A stretch of DNA of 64,000 nucleotides, taken from Lonicera japonica. Lineage: Eukaryota; Streptophyta; Magnoliopsida; Dipsacales; Caprifoliaceae. The notes under the pieces were generated by a model. The model saw only the letters and a list, made by a program, of their open reading frames with translations. It made no database searches and had not been told where the DNA came from. Below are positions 34,932 to 47,060 of the stretch, one piece after another. Within the stretch, counting starts at the first letter, position 1. The number at the start of each line of letters is the position of its first letter. A program made the position numbers and the translations under genes. The DNA lies in assembly GCA_021464415.1 (NCBI GenBank), contig CM038467.1, forward strand, positions 66,531,159 to 66,595,158, written 5' to 3'.

Positions 34932-36466
34932 TGGTTGAAACCAACCCTAGAGGGGGGGGTGAATAGGGTTTTAAAACTTAATGCAGAAATAAAAACTTTC
35001 TTAAATATTAAAACAAAGCAACTTAGCTAAGCAACACAATATCAAGGAAATAAAAATTCAAGTAATCAATCTCAAGACAAGCAATAAGCCAATCTCAAAA
35101 TACAAGCAATAATATAGCAATAAAAGAGAGCTTGAGTTTAGAAATATTAACCAATTTGAAACTCAGACTTTTTGTCCTCACGGTTCGATTTCCTACCATA
35201 CGTCCGCGCTCGGTATTCCCGAGAATTTTCACTATTCAATCTTCTCGGTGAAAATCAAACCTCAATACAAATGTTGCTATGCACACAACACTCGCAATGT
35301 AGCTATACCCACTACACATCTCACAAGATATGCTTTCTTGCTCTATAAAGAGACAAACTCTCTTTTGAAATAAAAAATGAATTGTTTGTGGTGATACACA
35401 CCAATACAATAACTCTCAAGTGTATTTGAAGATTACAAATGAAGCTCACACTAGAGTTATCAAAATTGATCAAAATATATAGCTCAAAAGATGAAAGATT
35501 GATCAAATGTGTTCTTGAATCTTTATATATTTGAATATATAAAGAATAGAGTATTAGAATGATTCAAGGTGTATTAAAACATGTATAGGACCTCATATAT
35601 ATAGCTTGGAAAATCATATGGCCATTGGGAGTGATTAAGAAAGGTTTTGGGTCAAAGGTATACATTTTCGAACTTTCCAACAACTAGTTTTGACAAAAAA
35701 TTCAAATTTGTTTTGATAATTTCTCTCAATTTGACCGTTGGATCATGCTCAAAATTTTGTCAAAAGTGTTAAGAGATGTTTTCTAACTACTGTAAAAATT
35801 TCAAAATGATCGGAGTCCAAGAAGGCCTCCATCTTACCGTTAGATCAAAACTGTGCGAAAATTGAGTGAATTTTAAATGTAAAAAAAACATTTTTGCAAT
35901 TTAACAATTTAGTTCCAATACAATTCTAATGATTTTAACCTTAGAGAATATCTTTCTAAGATACCTATTTTTATTAGAACTTAAAATATAATCATTTAAA
36001 ATTACTATGAATTTATTTTGACACTCGGTCTTTGTAAAATGATATTTTTCAAATAAATTCAATTTCAAGCTTGTTTGAATCAATCTTTAAAAGATGCATT
36101 AAAACGTTTGAGACTATAAGGATTTGATAAAAAATAACTTTACATAAATCTTAAGCACTCACTCAATTACTGAATTAACGAGTCTTCGAATGCTTTGATT
36201 TGTTTATTCGGATTGATCTTCATTTGAAACTTTTTCCTTGAAGCTTTTCATATAGTCTTTTGATCATTTATGCTTCATGATTTGCATTGAGAGATTTGAT
36301 CTTCCTTATCTTGTCCAATGATTTAATAGTGAAAAAGTGATCCTTGTCATATTTTTCTTGAATTTTTCAAGTAAATGAACTGTATACTTATATCAAGAAA
36401 CATGTTAAATTACACATGATTGATTTATTGTTATTATCAAAATAAGATTAAGACCTTAGGTCAACA
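34932..36466 (-). mobile_element. Solo LTR (SIRE-like Copia) in the RNase H fragment
   Basis: On the minus strand it starts TGTTGACCTAAGGTC and ends with a 'cctattcaccccccc' stretch and TTTCAACCA. Its first about 100 bases resemble the start of the Copia LTR at 37383. Target duplication CCTGG is on both sides (34926-34930 and 36467-36471); CCTGGT (6 bp) gives a canonical CA end. Removing it restores TDGRCIGTPG-FDIFGG. It contains at 35734-35829 the same accgttggatc...gatcgga module as the Ogre-like LTR. Confidence 0.88.
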
Positions 36467-36472
36467 CCTGGT

Positions 36473-36860
36473 GTACCTATGCACCTTCCATCAGTGCTGA
36501 TCTTGAGTGTACCTGCACAAGTAAAATTCCATTTTATAAGCCTGTTTTCAGCATTACCACTATGCTCCAAGGTGTTACCAAAAGCATAGCAAGTAGCCGT
36601 AGCCAGTTCAATACTTTTTTTTAACCACTTGATTCCAGCTGTGGTCATGCTCTTTAAAGATGAGGTCATTTCTTCACAACCATAAGTTCCAAACAACTAA
36701 CACAAAAATGATATTCCACGATCTCGAGTTGCCATGGATCACCTTTTTTTTTCCTTTAGGTTCTTTTCAACCCAATCCAAGAACTGGATATCACCTGAAT
36801 TCTGTGAAATTTTGAAAACACAGTTCCACACCTGAACCGTTTTACGACAATCTTTAAAAA
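36473..36860 (-). pseudogene. LINE-type RNase H domain, N-terminal part
   Basis: Minus strand: a decayed zf-RVT-like segment (VFKISQNSGDIQFLDWVEK...), then a linker, then 'KWNFTCAGTLKISTDGRCIG' with the first catalytic Asp of RNase H. Stops occur near 36700. It joins in frame with 34925 once the solo LTR is removed. Confidence 0.75.
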
Positions 36861-37382
36861 TGTGAATTAAAAACAACAAATTTGGTTCATTAACTAGCAC
36901 TGAAAATGTGAAAGTTAAGAATGGCTCAATTTCTTTGAAGGGTCCCTTGAATTAGAAAGAGGGAGCAAAAATAAACCCATAAATAAGAAGTTCATGCTAC
37001 AAATGACGTCTACAAGCCAGTAGAAACTGTGGGCAAATTAAAGGGCCAACCAAATAAAAAGCTGGGAATCAAAAAGATGCAAAATCAGAATAGAAGAAAA
37101 AGATTGCTATAGTACAAAAAACAATTCTAAATGAAGCAATTAAAACATAACATCTGTGCTTTTGCATGGGAAATCTTGTGTCCAAAAACCTTAATCCTCT
37201 CCCTCATACCCGACCCCCTCATAGCATAATTGTCTGCAACTTAAGAGACCAATATATAATTACTATTGAGTTGACCCTTCAGAACTCTAGCTCCTGCCCC
37301 AAATAAAGCTTCACTGCGTCCATTCCTGGTCATAGGGTCATTGCAGTACCAATCAAAAATACCGTTGTCATTGCTGGATGAC
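36861..37382. other. Spacer before the Copia element, no gene seen
   Basis: AT-rich, no motif recognised on either strand. Confidence 0.5.
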
Positions 37383-38003
37383 TGTTGACCTTATAATTAC
37401 TAATCTTGTTTTGATAATGACAATAACATTAATCATGTGTATTTAACTAAGTTATTGTCTTAAGTAATAGCCATAAACATTGTTTTATCACGTGGACAAA
37501 AAATCGTTAGGCCAGAACCAAGATCACTCTTCCACAAAGCTTACAAATCTCATTTATATCACAACACACTTCAAATTGATCAAAGCTCATTCACTATTAC
37601 AAATCAATGAGGATCAAAGACCAAGACAAGTGAAGAATTAAAAAAACTTCAAAAAGGCTTTCAAAGACTCGTTTATTTAAAATTTGAGTAAGCTCTTTAG
37701 AAATCATGTAAAGTTTCTTATTTAATCATCATAATAGCTCATACTATGTTTTAACATTATTAGATTGATCAAATCAAAGGTTGAATCAAGATTCCTTCAA
37801 GAAAACCTTCTTTCGGCGAAAAAGCGTTTTTGAAATAAATTCGTTTTAAATTCTAACGACCTCATTTTCGAGCTCTTTACTTTATAGAAGTATTAGAAAC
37901 TTATATTTAATTTTCCCCAAGCTTCAAATTTGATTTTTGAGCTAATTTGCAAAAGTGTGAAAATTGGGATTTTTGGTCATTTTGGCAGCAGACCAGTGGG
38001 GAC

Positions 38004-38045
38004 CATCAGTCGACTGATGGGCATTGCTCAGTCGACTGATGGCCC
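38004..38045. repeat. Pair of CATCAGTCGACTGATG palindromes in Copia LTR
   Basis: A perfect 16-bp palindrome at 38004-38019 and a second with the core cagtcgactg starting 22 bp further on. About 90 bp upstream of the TATA-like box. Confidence 0.92.
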
Positions 38046-38133
38046 AGAAACTAGCCGTTGGGTTTCTAATTTTTTACCATATTTGGCACCAAACTTCTAC
38101 CAACTCCATCCAAACGGACATATGTTGTCCTAG

Positions 38134-38146
38134 ACTATATATACAC
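38134..38146 (+). promoter_or_regulatory. TATA-like box of the Copia LTR
   Basis: actatatatacac in U3 of the LTR. Promoter role inferred from position. Confidence 0.5.
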
Positions 38147-38767
38147 TATCTAAGACATATTTAAACATACTTGAATCATTCTAACACTATTATCTTCATC
38201 TATATTCAATATTCAAAGACTTAAGAACATTGCTTTTGATCAATCATCATTATTTTGAGTTATAAATTGTTGATCAAATTTGATATCTCCTAGTGTGAGC
38301 TTAAATTGTAATCTTCATACCCTTGAGAGCTATTGTACATTGGTGTTAGTCACCAAATCATTTTCTTCAAATATTAAGAGAGGTTTATCTCTTAAAATAG
38401 AAAGAGGTTGTTCTCGTGTTAAGTGTTATGAGATTGCAACATTTGTAGAGTGTTAACTCTTGTAGAGGTTTTATCTTCACCTGGAAGAAGATTGATATTA
38501 GTGGAGTTTCTTGGGAAACTATCCGAGCGCGGAAGTAGGGGTTAACAAGCCGAACCGTATGGATAAAAAGTCTTCGACTTCTATCAGTTTTATCTTTCTA
38601 TCTCTTGCTCTGTTATATATTGTTATATCTTCATTGTGATTAGAATTACCTTTGTATCTTGCTTGCTTGATTGATATAGACATTAAATATTTTTAAAACG
38701 ATTTTAAAAATCCGATTGAGTTTTAAAAACCCTATTCACCCCCCTTTAGGGTATTTTCCGACCTACA

Positions 38768-38782
38768 ATTGTTATTAGAGGT
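38768..38782 (+). promoter_or_regulatory. Copia primer-binding site (initiator tRNA-Met), degenerate
   Basis: attgttattagaggt directly after the LTR. It resembles the common TGGTATCAGAGC site with several changes. Confidence 0.5.
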
Positions 38783-38823
38783 TGTACTCTTGTTTTGATT
38801 TTACAATCTAAGAGTTTACGATT

Positions 38824-40372
38824 ATGTCTATCTATCAAGGAACCGGTCTTAACGAAGGTTCTTCCATCTCTAGACAACCTCTTTTTGATGGAAAAAATTA
38901 TAGTTATTGAAAAGATTGCATGTGCACTTTTGTACAAGCTAGTGACTTTGAACAATGGAGGGTTACACTTATTGGATCCTATGAGATTACCAAAATCAAT
39001 GAAAGGGGTAATGTCCTTCCTAAGTCTATTTCCGAATATGATGAACATGACATTAAAAAAATTTAATTCAATGCTAAAGCTTTAAATTCTCTACATTGTG
39101 CTTTAACCATGGACGAATACAACAAAACTTCTAGTTGTAAAACCGCCAAAGAATTTTGGGAGAAACTAGAGGTTGCTCATGAGGGAACCTGACAAGTTAA
39201 GGATGACAACATTAACATGCTTGTTCATGATTACGAACTATTCAAAATGGAGCCAAATAAATCACTTGCTTCTATGTATAGTAGGTCCTCTATTATCACT
39301 AATGCTTTAGATCTTCTTTGGAAGGTCTACTCTAATGAAGACAAGATTCAAAAGATTCTTAGAACTCTTCCCAGGAAATGGAGACCCAAAGTGACGGTTA
39401 TTCAAGAAGCCAAGAACCTCGAGACGCTTAGCATGGACGAACTCTTGGGTTCTTTTAAAACCCATGAGAAAGAATTGGAAAAAGAAGACGAAGTTGATTC
39501 AAAAGCCGAAAAGACTCTAGCTCTCAAAGCAAATCAACGAGAGGATGATGAGGAGTCAATGGGTGGTGATGAAGACGTGGCTCTTCCCTCTAGAAAATTC
39601 ATGAAATTTCTAGCCAAGAAGAAAAACATTCAAGTATAAGGAAACAACCTTGGTTCTTCATTAAGGAGGAACAATGATCGATCAATTCAACCAAGAGTTG
39701 AAAACGAAGAAGTGAATAAATGTTTCCATTGCCATGAACTGGGGCATTTCAAAACCAATTGCCCGGTTAGAAGAAAGGAGAGAAGAGATAAGAGAGACAA
39801 AGCCTTCAAACAAGTAAGACACGCCCTTAAAGGTACTTGGAGTGATTCTGAAGGAGGGAAGTTCGATGCCGACTCTAGCGACGAGGAAACAGCAAACCTT
39901 GGCCTTATGGCAAATGACGATGAGGTAGACTCTATTTATGATTCATTTAACGATGATAATGTCTCTATTAATAATGATGCACATGATGAGAATGACTATG
40001 ATGAATTGTATGAAATGTTTAAGGAATTGCATAGCAAAGTTGAAAACTTATTGAAAAAGTATGCAAGCCTCAAAAAGGACAATTTGATGGTTTCTAGAAA
40101 GTGTGAAACTTTTGAGAAAGAAAATGTGGTTTTGAAAAATAAAATCAAAACTTTGAAGAAAGGAAAGGAAAAAGAAACTCCAAACACACTTGAAAAATGT
40201 CAAATTGAAAGACCAAGTGGATGATTTAAATAATAGTCTAGCCAAGTTCACCAATGGAAGGGACAATTTGGATAAATTACTAGGAATCCAAAGGTGTGTA
40301 TTTGACAAAGCCGGTTTGGGTTATAACCAAATTGACAACCAAAAGGATTACAAAAACTTTTTTAAAACATAA
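38824..40372 (+). pseudogene. Copia gag with zinc knuckle and coiled coil
   Basis: From ATG at 38824 (MSIYQGTGLNEG...), with stops at NYSY*K, KKI*FN and EGT*QV, then a long open part (39217-39639: KILRTLPRKWRPKVTVIQEA). After another stop the frame 39712-40224 has the knuckle CFHCHELGHFKTNC (CX2CX4HX4C), an acidic region, and a coiled-coil-like Lys/Glu/Leu segment (LHSKVENLLKKYASLKK). A frameshift near 40190 continues to a stop at 40372. Gag forms the particle and binds element RNA. Confidence 0.85.
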
Positions 40373-43300
40373 ACACCTCATGATCCCACTCATCTTTGCT
40401 CATATTGTAGTAGAAATACTCACTATGTGGATCATTGTTACTATAGGAATGAAAGTTTTCCTAAGAGGAAGCTTGCTTGGGTTCCAAAAGGAACCATTAT
40501 GTTTGCTAACCAAAAGGGACCCAACACATTTTGGGTACCAAAGGAGAAGTTACTTAAGGTTATGGTGTAAGTGTGCTTGAAAGCCAAAGGTAGCAAATCC
40601 AAATGGTTCTTGGATAGTGGATGCTCAAAGCACATGACGGGAGACAAAAACAACTTCTTGAGTCTTATTCCCAAGCGAGGAGGGAATGTGATTTTTGGAG
40701 ACAACTCCAAGGGCAAAATCATCGGTATAGGTAAGGTTGGTAAGTATTCTACATGTATTGATAATGTTCTATTAGTTAATGGTTTGAAGCATAATTTACT
40801 TAGCATTAGTCAATTATGTGATAAGGGCTATGAAGTTATTTTTAAATCCGATCATTGCATTGTCAAGAATGTTAGTGATGATTCCATTTTACTTGTTGCA
40901 TATAGAACCAACAATGTGTACACCCTTGAGCTTGATGATTTGTCTCAACAAGATGTTAAGTGTTTATCCGATATTAATGATGTTTCTTGGTTATGGCATA
41001 GAAGATTAGGACATCCTAATATGGACTTAATTCATGTTTTGTCTAAGAAAGAATTAGTTAAAGGATTGCCTAAAACCAAATCTGTTAAGGATAAAATTTG
41101 TGATGCATGTCAACTTGGTAAACAACATAAATCTTCATTCAAGTCTAAAAAGGATATTATTACAACTAGACATCTTGATATGTTGCATCTTGATTTGTTT
41201 GGTCCTATTTCGGTTGCTAGTTTAGGTGGCAAATTGTATGATGTTGTTATTGTTGATGATTACACTAGATTTTCTTGGGTGTTCTTTCTTTCCCACAAAA
41301 GCGAAACTCCACATGTTTTTGCTAAATTTTGCAGAAAAGTTCAAAATGAAAAAGGTGTTTCTATTGTGCATGTTAGGAGTGATAGAGGTAGAGAATTCGA
41401 TAATATTGATATTGAAAACTTTTTTGATCAGCATGGTATTGATCATAACTTTTCGACACCTAGAACTCCTCAACAAAATGGTGTTGTTGAAAGGAAAAAT
41501 AGATCTCTTCAAGAGATGTCTAGGACTATGCTAAATGAACATTCTTTTCCGGAATATTTGTGGGCAGAAACCGTTAACACCGCATGCTATGTGATTAATC
41601 GTATTATCATTCGTAAAAATTTAGATAAGACACCCTATGAACTATAGAATGACAAGAAACCAAATATTGCATATTTGGTTGCAAGTGTTTTATTTTGAAT
41701 GATCGTGATCACTTGGGAAAATTTGATGCAAAATCCGACGAAGGATTTTTTCTTGGGTATGCCACTAATAGTAAAGCATATAGAGTTTATAACAAGAAAA
41801 GTTTGGTGGTCCAGGAGTCTATGCATGTTGTATTTGATGAGTCAAATCCTTTCTCACCTATAGTTTGTTCCGATGACGATGTTGAAATTATCCAAAAGAT
41901 TTCGGATATTCAAATTAATGGTACATCTAAGGAAGAAACTTTGAGTGCTCAAGCTCCTCCTAAGGAGTTAGAAAACACAACTGAGCAAAACTCGAATGAT
42001 TTACCTAGGAGTTGGAAATTTGTGTCCAACCACCTTATTGATCAAATTCTTGGAGAGCCATTTAGTAGAGCTATGACTAGATCATCCTTAAGAAATGTAT
42101 GCAATAATGTGGCTTTCATTTCTAAATATAAGCCTAAAAACATAAATGAAGCCGAACAAGATGAATCTTGGATGATGGCTATGCAAGAAGACCTCAATCA
42201 ATTTAAGAGAAACAAAGTGTGGACACTAGTTCCCAAACCAAATGATCACACCATTATAGGTACTAAATGGGTTTTTCATAACAAAAAGGATGAAAGTGGT
42301 GTAATTGTTAAAAATAAAGCTAGACTTGTTGCCCAAGGATACAATCAAGAGGAGGGCATTGACTATGAGGAAACATATGCACCCGCTGCACATCTAGAAG
42401 CTATTCGCATGTTACTTGCTTACTCATGTTTTAAGAACTTTAAATTGTATCAAATGGATGTGAAAAGTGCTTTTTTGAATGGTTTTATTGAAGAGGAAGT
42501 TTATGTGAAACAACCTCCGGTTTTGAAAATCATGTTTATCCGAAATATGTGTTTAAATTATCTAAAGCATTGTATGGCTTAAAGCAAGCACCTAGAGCAT
42601 GGTATGATAGATTGAGTTCATTTTTTATTAACAATGGTTTTGTTAAAGGTAAAATTGACACTACTTTATTTATCAAAAATCATGATAATGATATGCTACT
42701 TGTACAAATCTATGTTGATGACATTATCTTCGGTTCTACTAACGAGAGTCTTTGCAAGGATTTTTCCACATGTATGCAAAAGGAATTCAAAATGAGCATG
42801 ATGGGATAGATGAATTACTTCCTTGGACTATAAGTGAAGCAATGCAAAGAAGGTATATTTGTCAATCAAGAGAAGTACGTGAAGGAGCTCTTGAAGAAAT
42901 TCGACATGAAAGGCGCAAAATCAATGAGCACGCCTATGAGTTCTACTTTGAAGCTCGACAAAGATAAGATAGGTAAAAGTGTGGACATCAAGAAATATCG
43001 AGGTATGATAGGAAGTTTATTGTATTTGATGGCCTCTAGGCTGGATATTATGTTTAGTATATGTCTTTGTGCACGATTCCAAGCGGATCCTAAAGAATCA
43101 CACCTACTTGCCGTTAAACAGATATTTCGTTATCTTTTCGGTACTAGTTCCTTGGCGTTGTGGTACCCAAGAGAGAACACCTTTGACCTAATAAGTTATT
43201 TTGATGCGGATTTTTCCGGTTGCAAAATCGATAGGAAAAGCACTAGTTGCACTTGTCATTTTCTAGGACACGCACTAGTCTCTTCGTCAAGCAAGAAACA

Positions 43301-43637
43301 AAATTCCGTGGCCCTCTTAACGGCCGAAGCCGAATATGTGGCGGCCGGAAGTTGTTGTGCACAAACTCTGTACATTAAGCAAGAACTAGAAGACTTTGGA
43401 ATGAGTCTTAGCCACATTCCCATTAAATGTGACAACACATGTGCTATTAGCTTGACCAAGAACCCTATACAACATTCACGTACTAAGCACATTGAGATAA
43501 GATATCATTTTATTTGTGATCATGTGCAAAAAGGTGATGTTGATAATGAATTCGTTATCAAATCGCAACTTGCGGATATTTTCACTAAACCACTTCCCGA
43601 TGATCGATTTGTACTATTCGAAGTGAAATTGGTATGA
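40373..43637 (+). pseudogene. Copia pol: protease, integrase, RT, RNase H
   Basis: 40373-40570 has a second Cys-rich motif (CSYCSRNTHYVDHC) and 'GPNTFWVPK'. 40571-41647: protease active site FLDSGCSKHMTG; pre-integrase LWHRRLGHPNMD and CDACQLGKQHK; integrase core with LDLFGPI, DDYTRFSWVFFL, SDRGREF and TPQQNGVVERKN. A stop follows PYEL, and the next frame (41695-42582) has the integrase C-terminus ([19 protein letters not shown]) and RT start ([34 protein letters not shown]). A frameshift near 42525 leads to 42549-42809 ([25 protein letters not shown]). A stop and shift precede 42834-43637 with the RNase H (DADFSGCKIDRKSTS, EAEYVAAG, KHIEIRYHF, ADIFTKPLP). All catalytic motifs are present but the chain is broken at least four times. 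Confidence 0.93.
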
Positions 43638-43807
43638 CTAGAGCATGTGATATCTTGTTGACCAAAATATTCATGCATATTGATCATTTATGCTTGTTTC
43701 TAAAGCATACAAAATTATGTATTTATTTGATTCATTTTAATTATGCAACAAGTATTTAAGTAGCTAGTGCTTCTTTTACATATTATTTGATGTACTAATA
43801 TTATTTT
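43638..43807. other. Region after Copia pol, no ORF
   Basis: SIRE-type elements have an extra ORF here; only 170 AT-rich bases remain before the CACTA-type terminus. Confidence 0.5.
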
Positions 43808-44290
43808 CACTACACCAAAATTGCGGATTTCTGACTGCCGAAAACAGTCACAAATGAGTATCACAAAAATAAGAGTCACAGAAAAACTTGTGATTGCCAA
43901 AAGCAGTCACAAATCTCCTTTTTATGACTTTTTGTGACCACTTTTTCATGGCAGTCACAAATGTCAAATTTTGTGACTGCCAATGACAGTCACAAATGTC
44001 AAATTTTGTGATTGTTAATGACGGTCACAAATTCACAATTCGGGTAGTCACAATTTTTTTTCTTTTGTGACTGTCAATGACTGTCACAAATGTAAAATTG
44101 CGTGACTGTCAATGATAGTCACAAATTCACAATACGGGGAGTCACAAATTTTGTACTTTGTGACCTCTATTAGCAGTTACAAATTTCATAATTTGTGACT
44201 GTCATATGTGACTGTCACGACAGTCACAAGTTAGTCATGAAATTGGCAATAATTTGTGACTGTTTTTGACAGTCACAACTTTTGAAACAA
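43808..44290. mobile_element. CACTA-type left terminus with subterminal hairpin repeats
   Basis: Starts CACTACACCAAAATTGCGG. It is followed by at least ten alternating tttgtgactg / cagtcacaaa motifs, many facing each other a few bases apart, the typical subterminal structure of CACTA elements. No transposase is seen. Confidence 0.8.
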
Positions 44291-46000
44291 TTTTAAAAAA
44301 ATAATTAGAAAACATTAGAAAACCATTTTTTTTACCTGCAATTCAATTAATTCATTCACACTACAATTCCAATCAATATTCACAAAGCATTCAAATTACA
44401 AACCAATCAATATTCACAAAGTATTCACACTATAAACCAATCAATATTCACATGACAAACTAATCAATATTCATATTATGCATTCACATTACAGACGAAT
44501 CAATGTCACAAACTAATCAATATTAATTTTCACATTCACTTATCTTTAATCCCCGTGGTTGCACCAGAAGAAGCATAAACTGGATCTTCATCTTCCTTTT
44601 TAACTTATTTAATCTCCGTCATTCACATGTAGAAGCAGAAACATCACCGACCAAGCTGGTTTACTCTAAGGCATCTCCTTCAAAGAATAGCCATTTGTTC
44701 TCATCATCAAGATAATTCAAATACTGTTTTTTTATTTCTATATTTATGTTCAACTATAGCTTCAAAACTAAAATCAAAACATTACAAATCACTCATTCAA
44801 GCATATTCTTTAGCAACCTGATCTAAACTAACTTAAATGGTCATAATAAAGTTGTTATATGGAAATTCAAATCCAAAAATTCACCCCAAAACTGAATTGG
44901 TTGAATTCAAGAATTAAAAAACGATAAAACATAAGGGCATCAAATCTGTTAATAAAGATAATTATGAGTGAAGTCTTCCAGCTAGTCTTGCCATCAATAG
45001 ATTTAAAAATCTCTTTCACATTGACTTGGAAACGCATTTTCTTTTTTTGCCAAGACTTTATCAAATGACAAGATTAGCCTTTGACAATTATAAAAAGACT
45101 GAAAGATATATCTATAGAGTGCACAAGTTTTAATGATGAAAAATTAAAACATAAGTTTTAATTATAAACCAAATCATGCATCATTTTCCAACAAAAATAA
45201 ATTATGAATGATGAAGCAACGATTCACTATAGAGTGCACAAGATCAAAACAAAATCATAATTGAAGAACTAGCATTTGTTTTGCCAAACCTACTGATAAT
45301 ATTTCATTTTTAGAGCAATTCTAATTACACACTACAATAATAAAGACTACTAAACACCTAGGAGTATCCATGGGATCGGCAAGCCCAAGCCAGCCCAAAA
45401 ATATCAAGGCTTCGGCTGAAAGAGGTAAAACAACTTGGGCTAGAAAAAATGGGCTAAATGGAGAAAACCTTAGTCGAGCTTAGGTTTTATTGTATAGCCC
45501 GCTACAACCTTATCCTGCTTGATTACGCGCACCTAAAATATCACAAAATATTCTCATTCTATATATGAACAAATCTCATTTGATAAGCTGTTGGCGCTAT
45601 AACTCATGAAGACATCTTAATCTAAAATATTTCCAAAGTTTTAAGCCTAGGCAATATCCAACAGCTGGCATACCATTGTTATAATCAACACTTACAAAAT
45701 GAAAATAAAAAAGATATCTACTTCAAGGGGGACTGAATAACGGTTGGTTTTCGAGGAGAACTCGACCTCTAGCAGTAGTCAATACTAAACAGTTGTATTC
45801 TTTTGCAAAACTTTTGGTTCTATTTACACCCACAATAAATCTTCCTATATAAAAATTACATGCAAACTACATAGAAAACATCACCAGCCTCTAACTTTTC
45901 TAAAACTTAATATTAACAACTACCCAAGATTTATCAAAGTCAGGAGAATCACAATATTTGAATTCAATATGGCTACACGGAAACTTTAATAACAAAAAAA
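44291..46000. other. AT-rich region, no gene seen
   Basis: Includes several 'aatcaatattcacaaa' direct repeats at 44370-44530. A few minus-strand short frames have no recognisable motif. It may be interior of the CACTA element. Confidence 0.45.
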
Positions 46001-46100
46001 NNNNNNNNNNNNNNNNNNNNNNNNNNNNNNNNNNNNNNNNNNNNNNNNNNNNNNNNNNNNNNNNNNNNNNNNNNNNNNNNNNNNNNNNNNNNNNNNNNNN
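46001..46100. other. Assembly gap (100 N)
   Basis: Exactly 100 N, the usual placeholder for a gap of unknown size. Confidence 0.99.
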
Positions 46101-46879
46101 CCCGCACAAGGTAAGTTCCTAAGCAAAATCAACATACCAAGAAATGAACAAATAGTAACAGAGATAAAGAGGTTTTGTTTATCAAGTAGGTTTCTCCTTA
46201 TAGCGCTAATTCTATTCTAAAAGTACGTCCTCCTTTGCATGTGCTATGTTTTAACTCAAAGACAATTAACTTGAATGAAAATACAAGTTACTAACTTTTT
46301 CTCTCTACAATTAATTTTCCTAAAATTTTCCCTCCCTGTTATATGTGGTAAGATGACCCCACTGTGATATTAAAAACATGTATCTAAATACAACAAATTT
46401 TGGGTTAAATTGGATTTGTGTATATATTTGACTAGTGTCGGCATTTTTTACCAAAAAACTGAACTGGTTAGAATGGGATTGGTATCGGTTTTAAGATTGA
46501 CGAAGTTCAGTTTATACTGAACCTTTAATATATATATATATATATACATATCATGCTAACAGCCCATTAAGCTATCCTAGCTAATAAAACTGCCAGGGCC
46601 ATGTAAGTTGGGCCAGGGCTTATTAATCTTCTGGTGGGTATAGTTGGGCTATTAATAGTTTTTCAAACAAGAAAAAAACAACAGTGGCCTAGATTAATTT
46701 TGAAGCAAATCTCTCAACCACTCATTTAACCTCTTCTTCTAGAAAAATCTTCTATTTTCCTTCTAATCAAAATCTCAAAATCTCTTCGAATCAAGCCATC
46801 TTATTGTCCTCAGATTGTATGTACTGTTAGAATTTTGCTTGTGTGCTTACTTAGTCTTTATTTTACTAGTGTTTTTGTA

Positions 46880-47060
46880 CTAATTTTAAGAGATTTTTGG
46901 TTTTATCGAAAATTTTAACCGAACAAGCTGAAATTTCAATAATTGAATTGATTTCGGTATGGTATCGATTTCAATTTTAAGTGTACCGAAATTTTCGGTT
47001 CCGTAACGGTATTGAGGGTTCAGTTCGGTTACCGAACTGAATCCCACCCTATATTTGACA
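46880..47060. repeat. Possible small hAT-type repeat in copy 1
   Basis: Rich in 'ggttcagttcggttaccgaac'-type motifs. Copy 2 has a shorter version at about 52755-52790, so part of this was gained or lost after duplication. Confidence 0.4.

Larger units (their letters stand above)
37383..38767 (+). repeat. 5' LTR of the SIRE-like Copia element
   Basis: Begins TGTTGACC, ends cgacctaca. Holds two TCGA-centred palindromes (38004-38045), a TATA-like box at about 38134-38146, and the 'accctattcacccccctt' stretch near its 3' end. Confidence 0.8.
37383..43807 (+). mobile_element. SIRE-like Ty1/Copia retrotransposon, 3' LTR missing
   Basis: 5' LTR (37383-38767), degenerate PBS, gag with zinc knuckle and coiled coil, then protease, integrase, RT and RNase H in Copia order on the plus strand. 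After the RNase H end (43637) come about 170 bases, then a CACTA-type terminus at 43808. No second copy of the LTR is seen to the right within the window, so the 3' end has been lost or displaced. The long gag with coiled coil and the 'cctattcacccccctttagg' LTR end fit the SIRE/Maximus lineage. Multiple stops and frameshifts. Confidence 0.88.

Noticed and set aside
45900..46109. Frame running through the N gap
   Set aside because: Translation is undefined across the gap.
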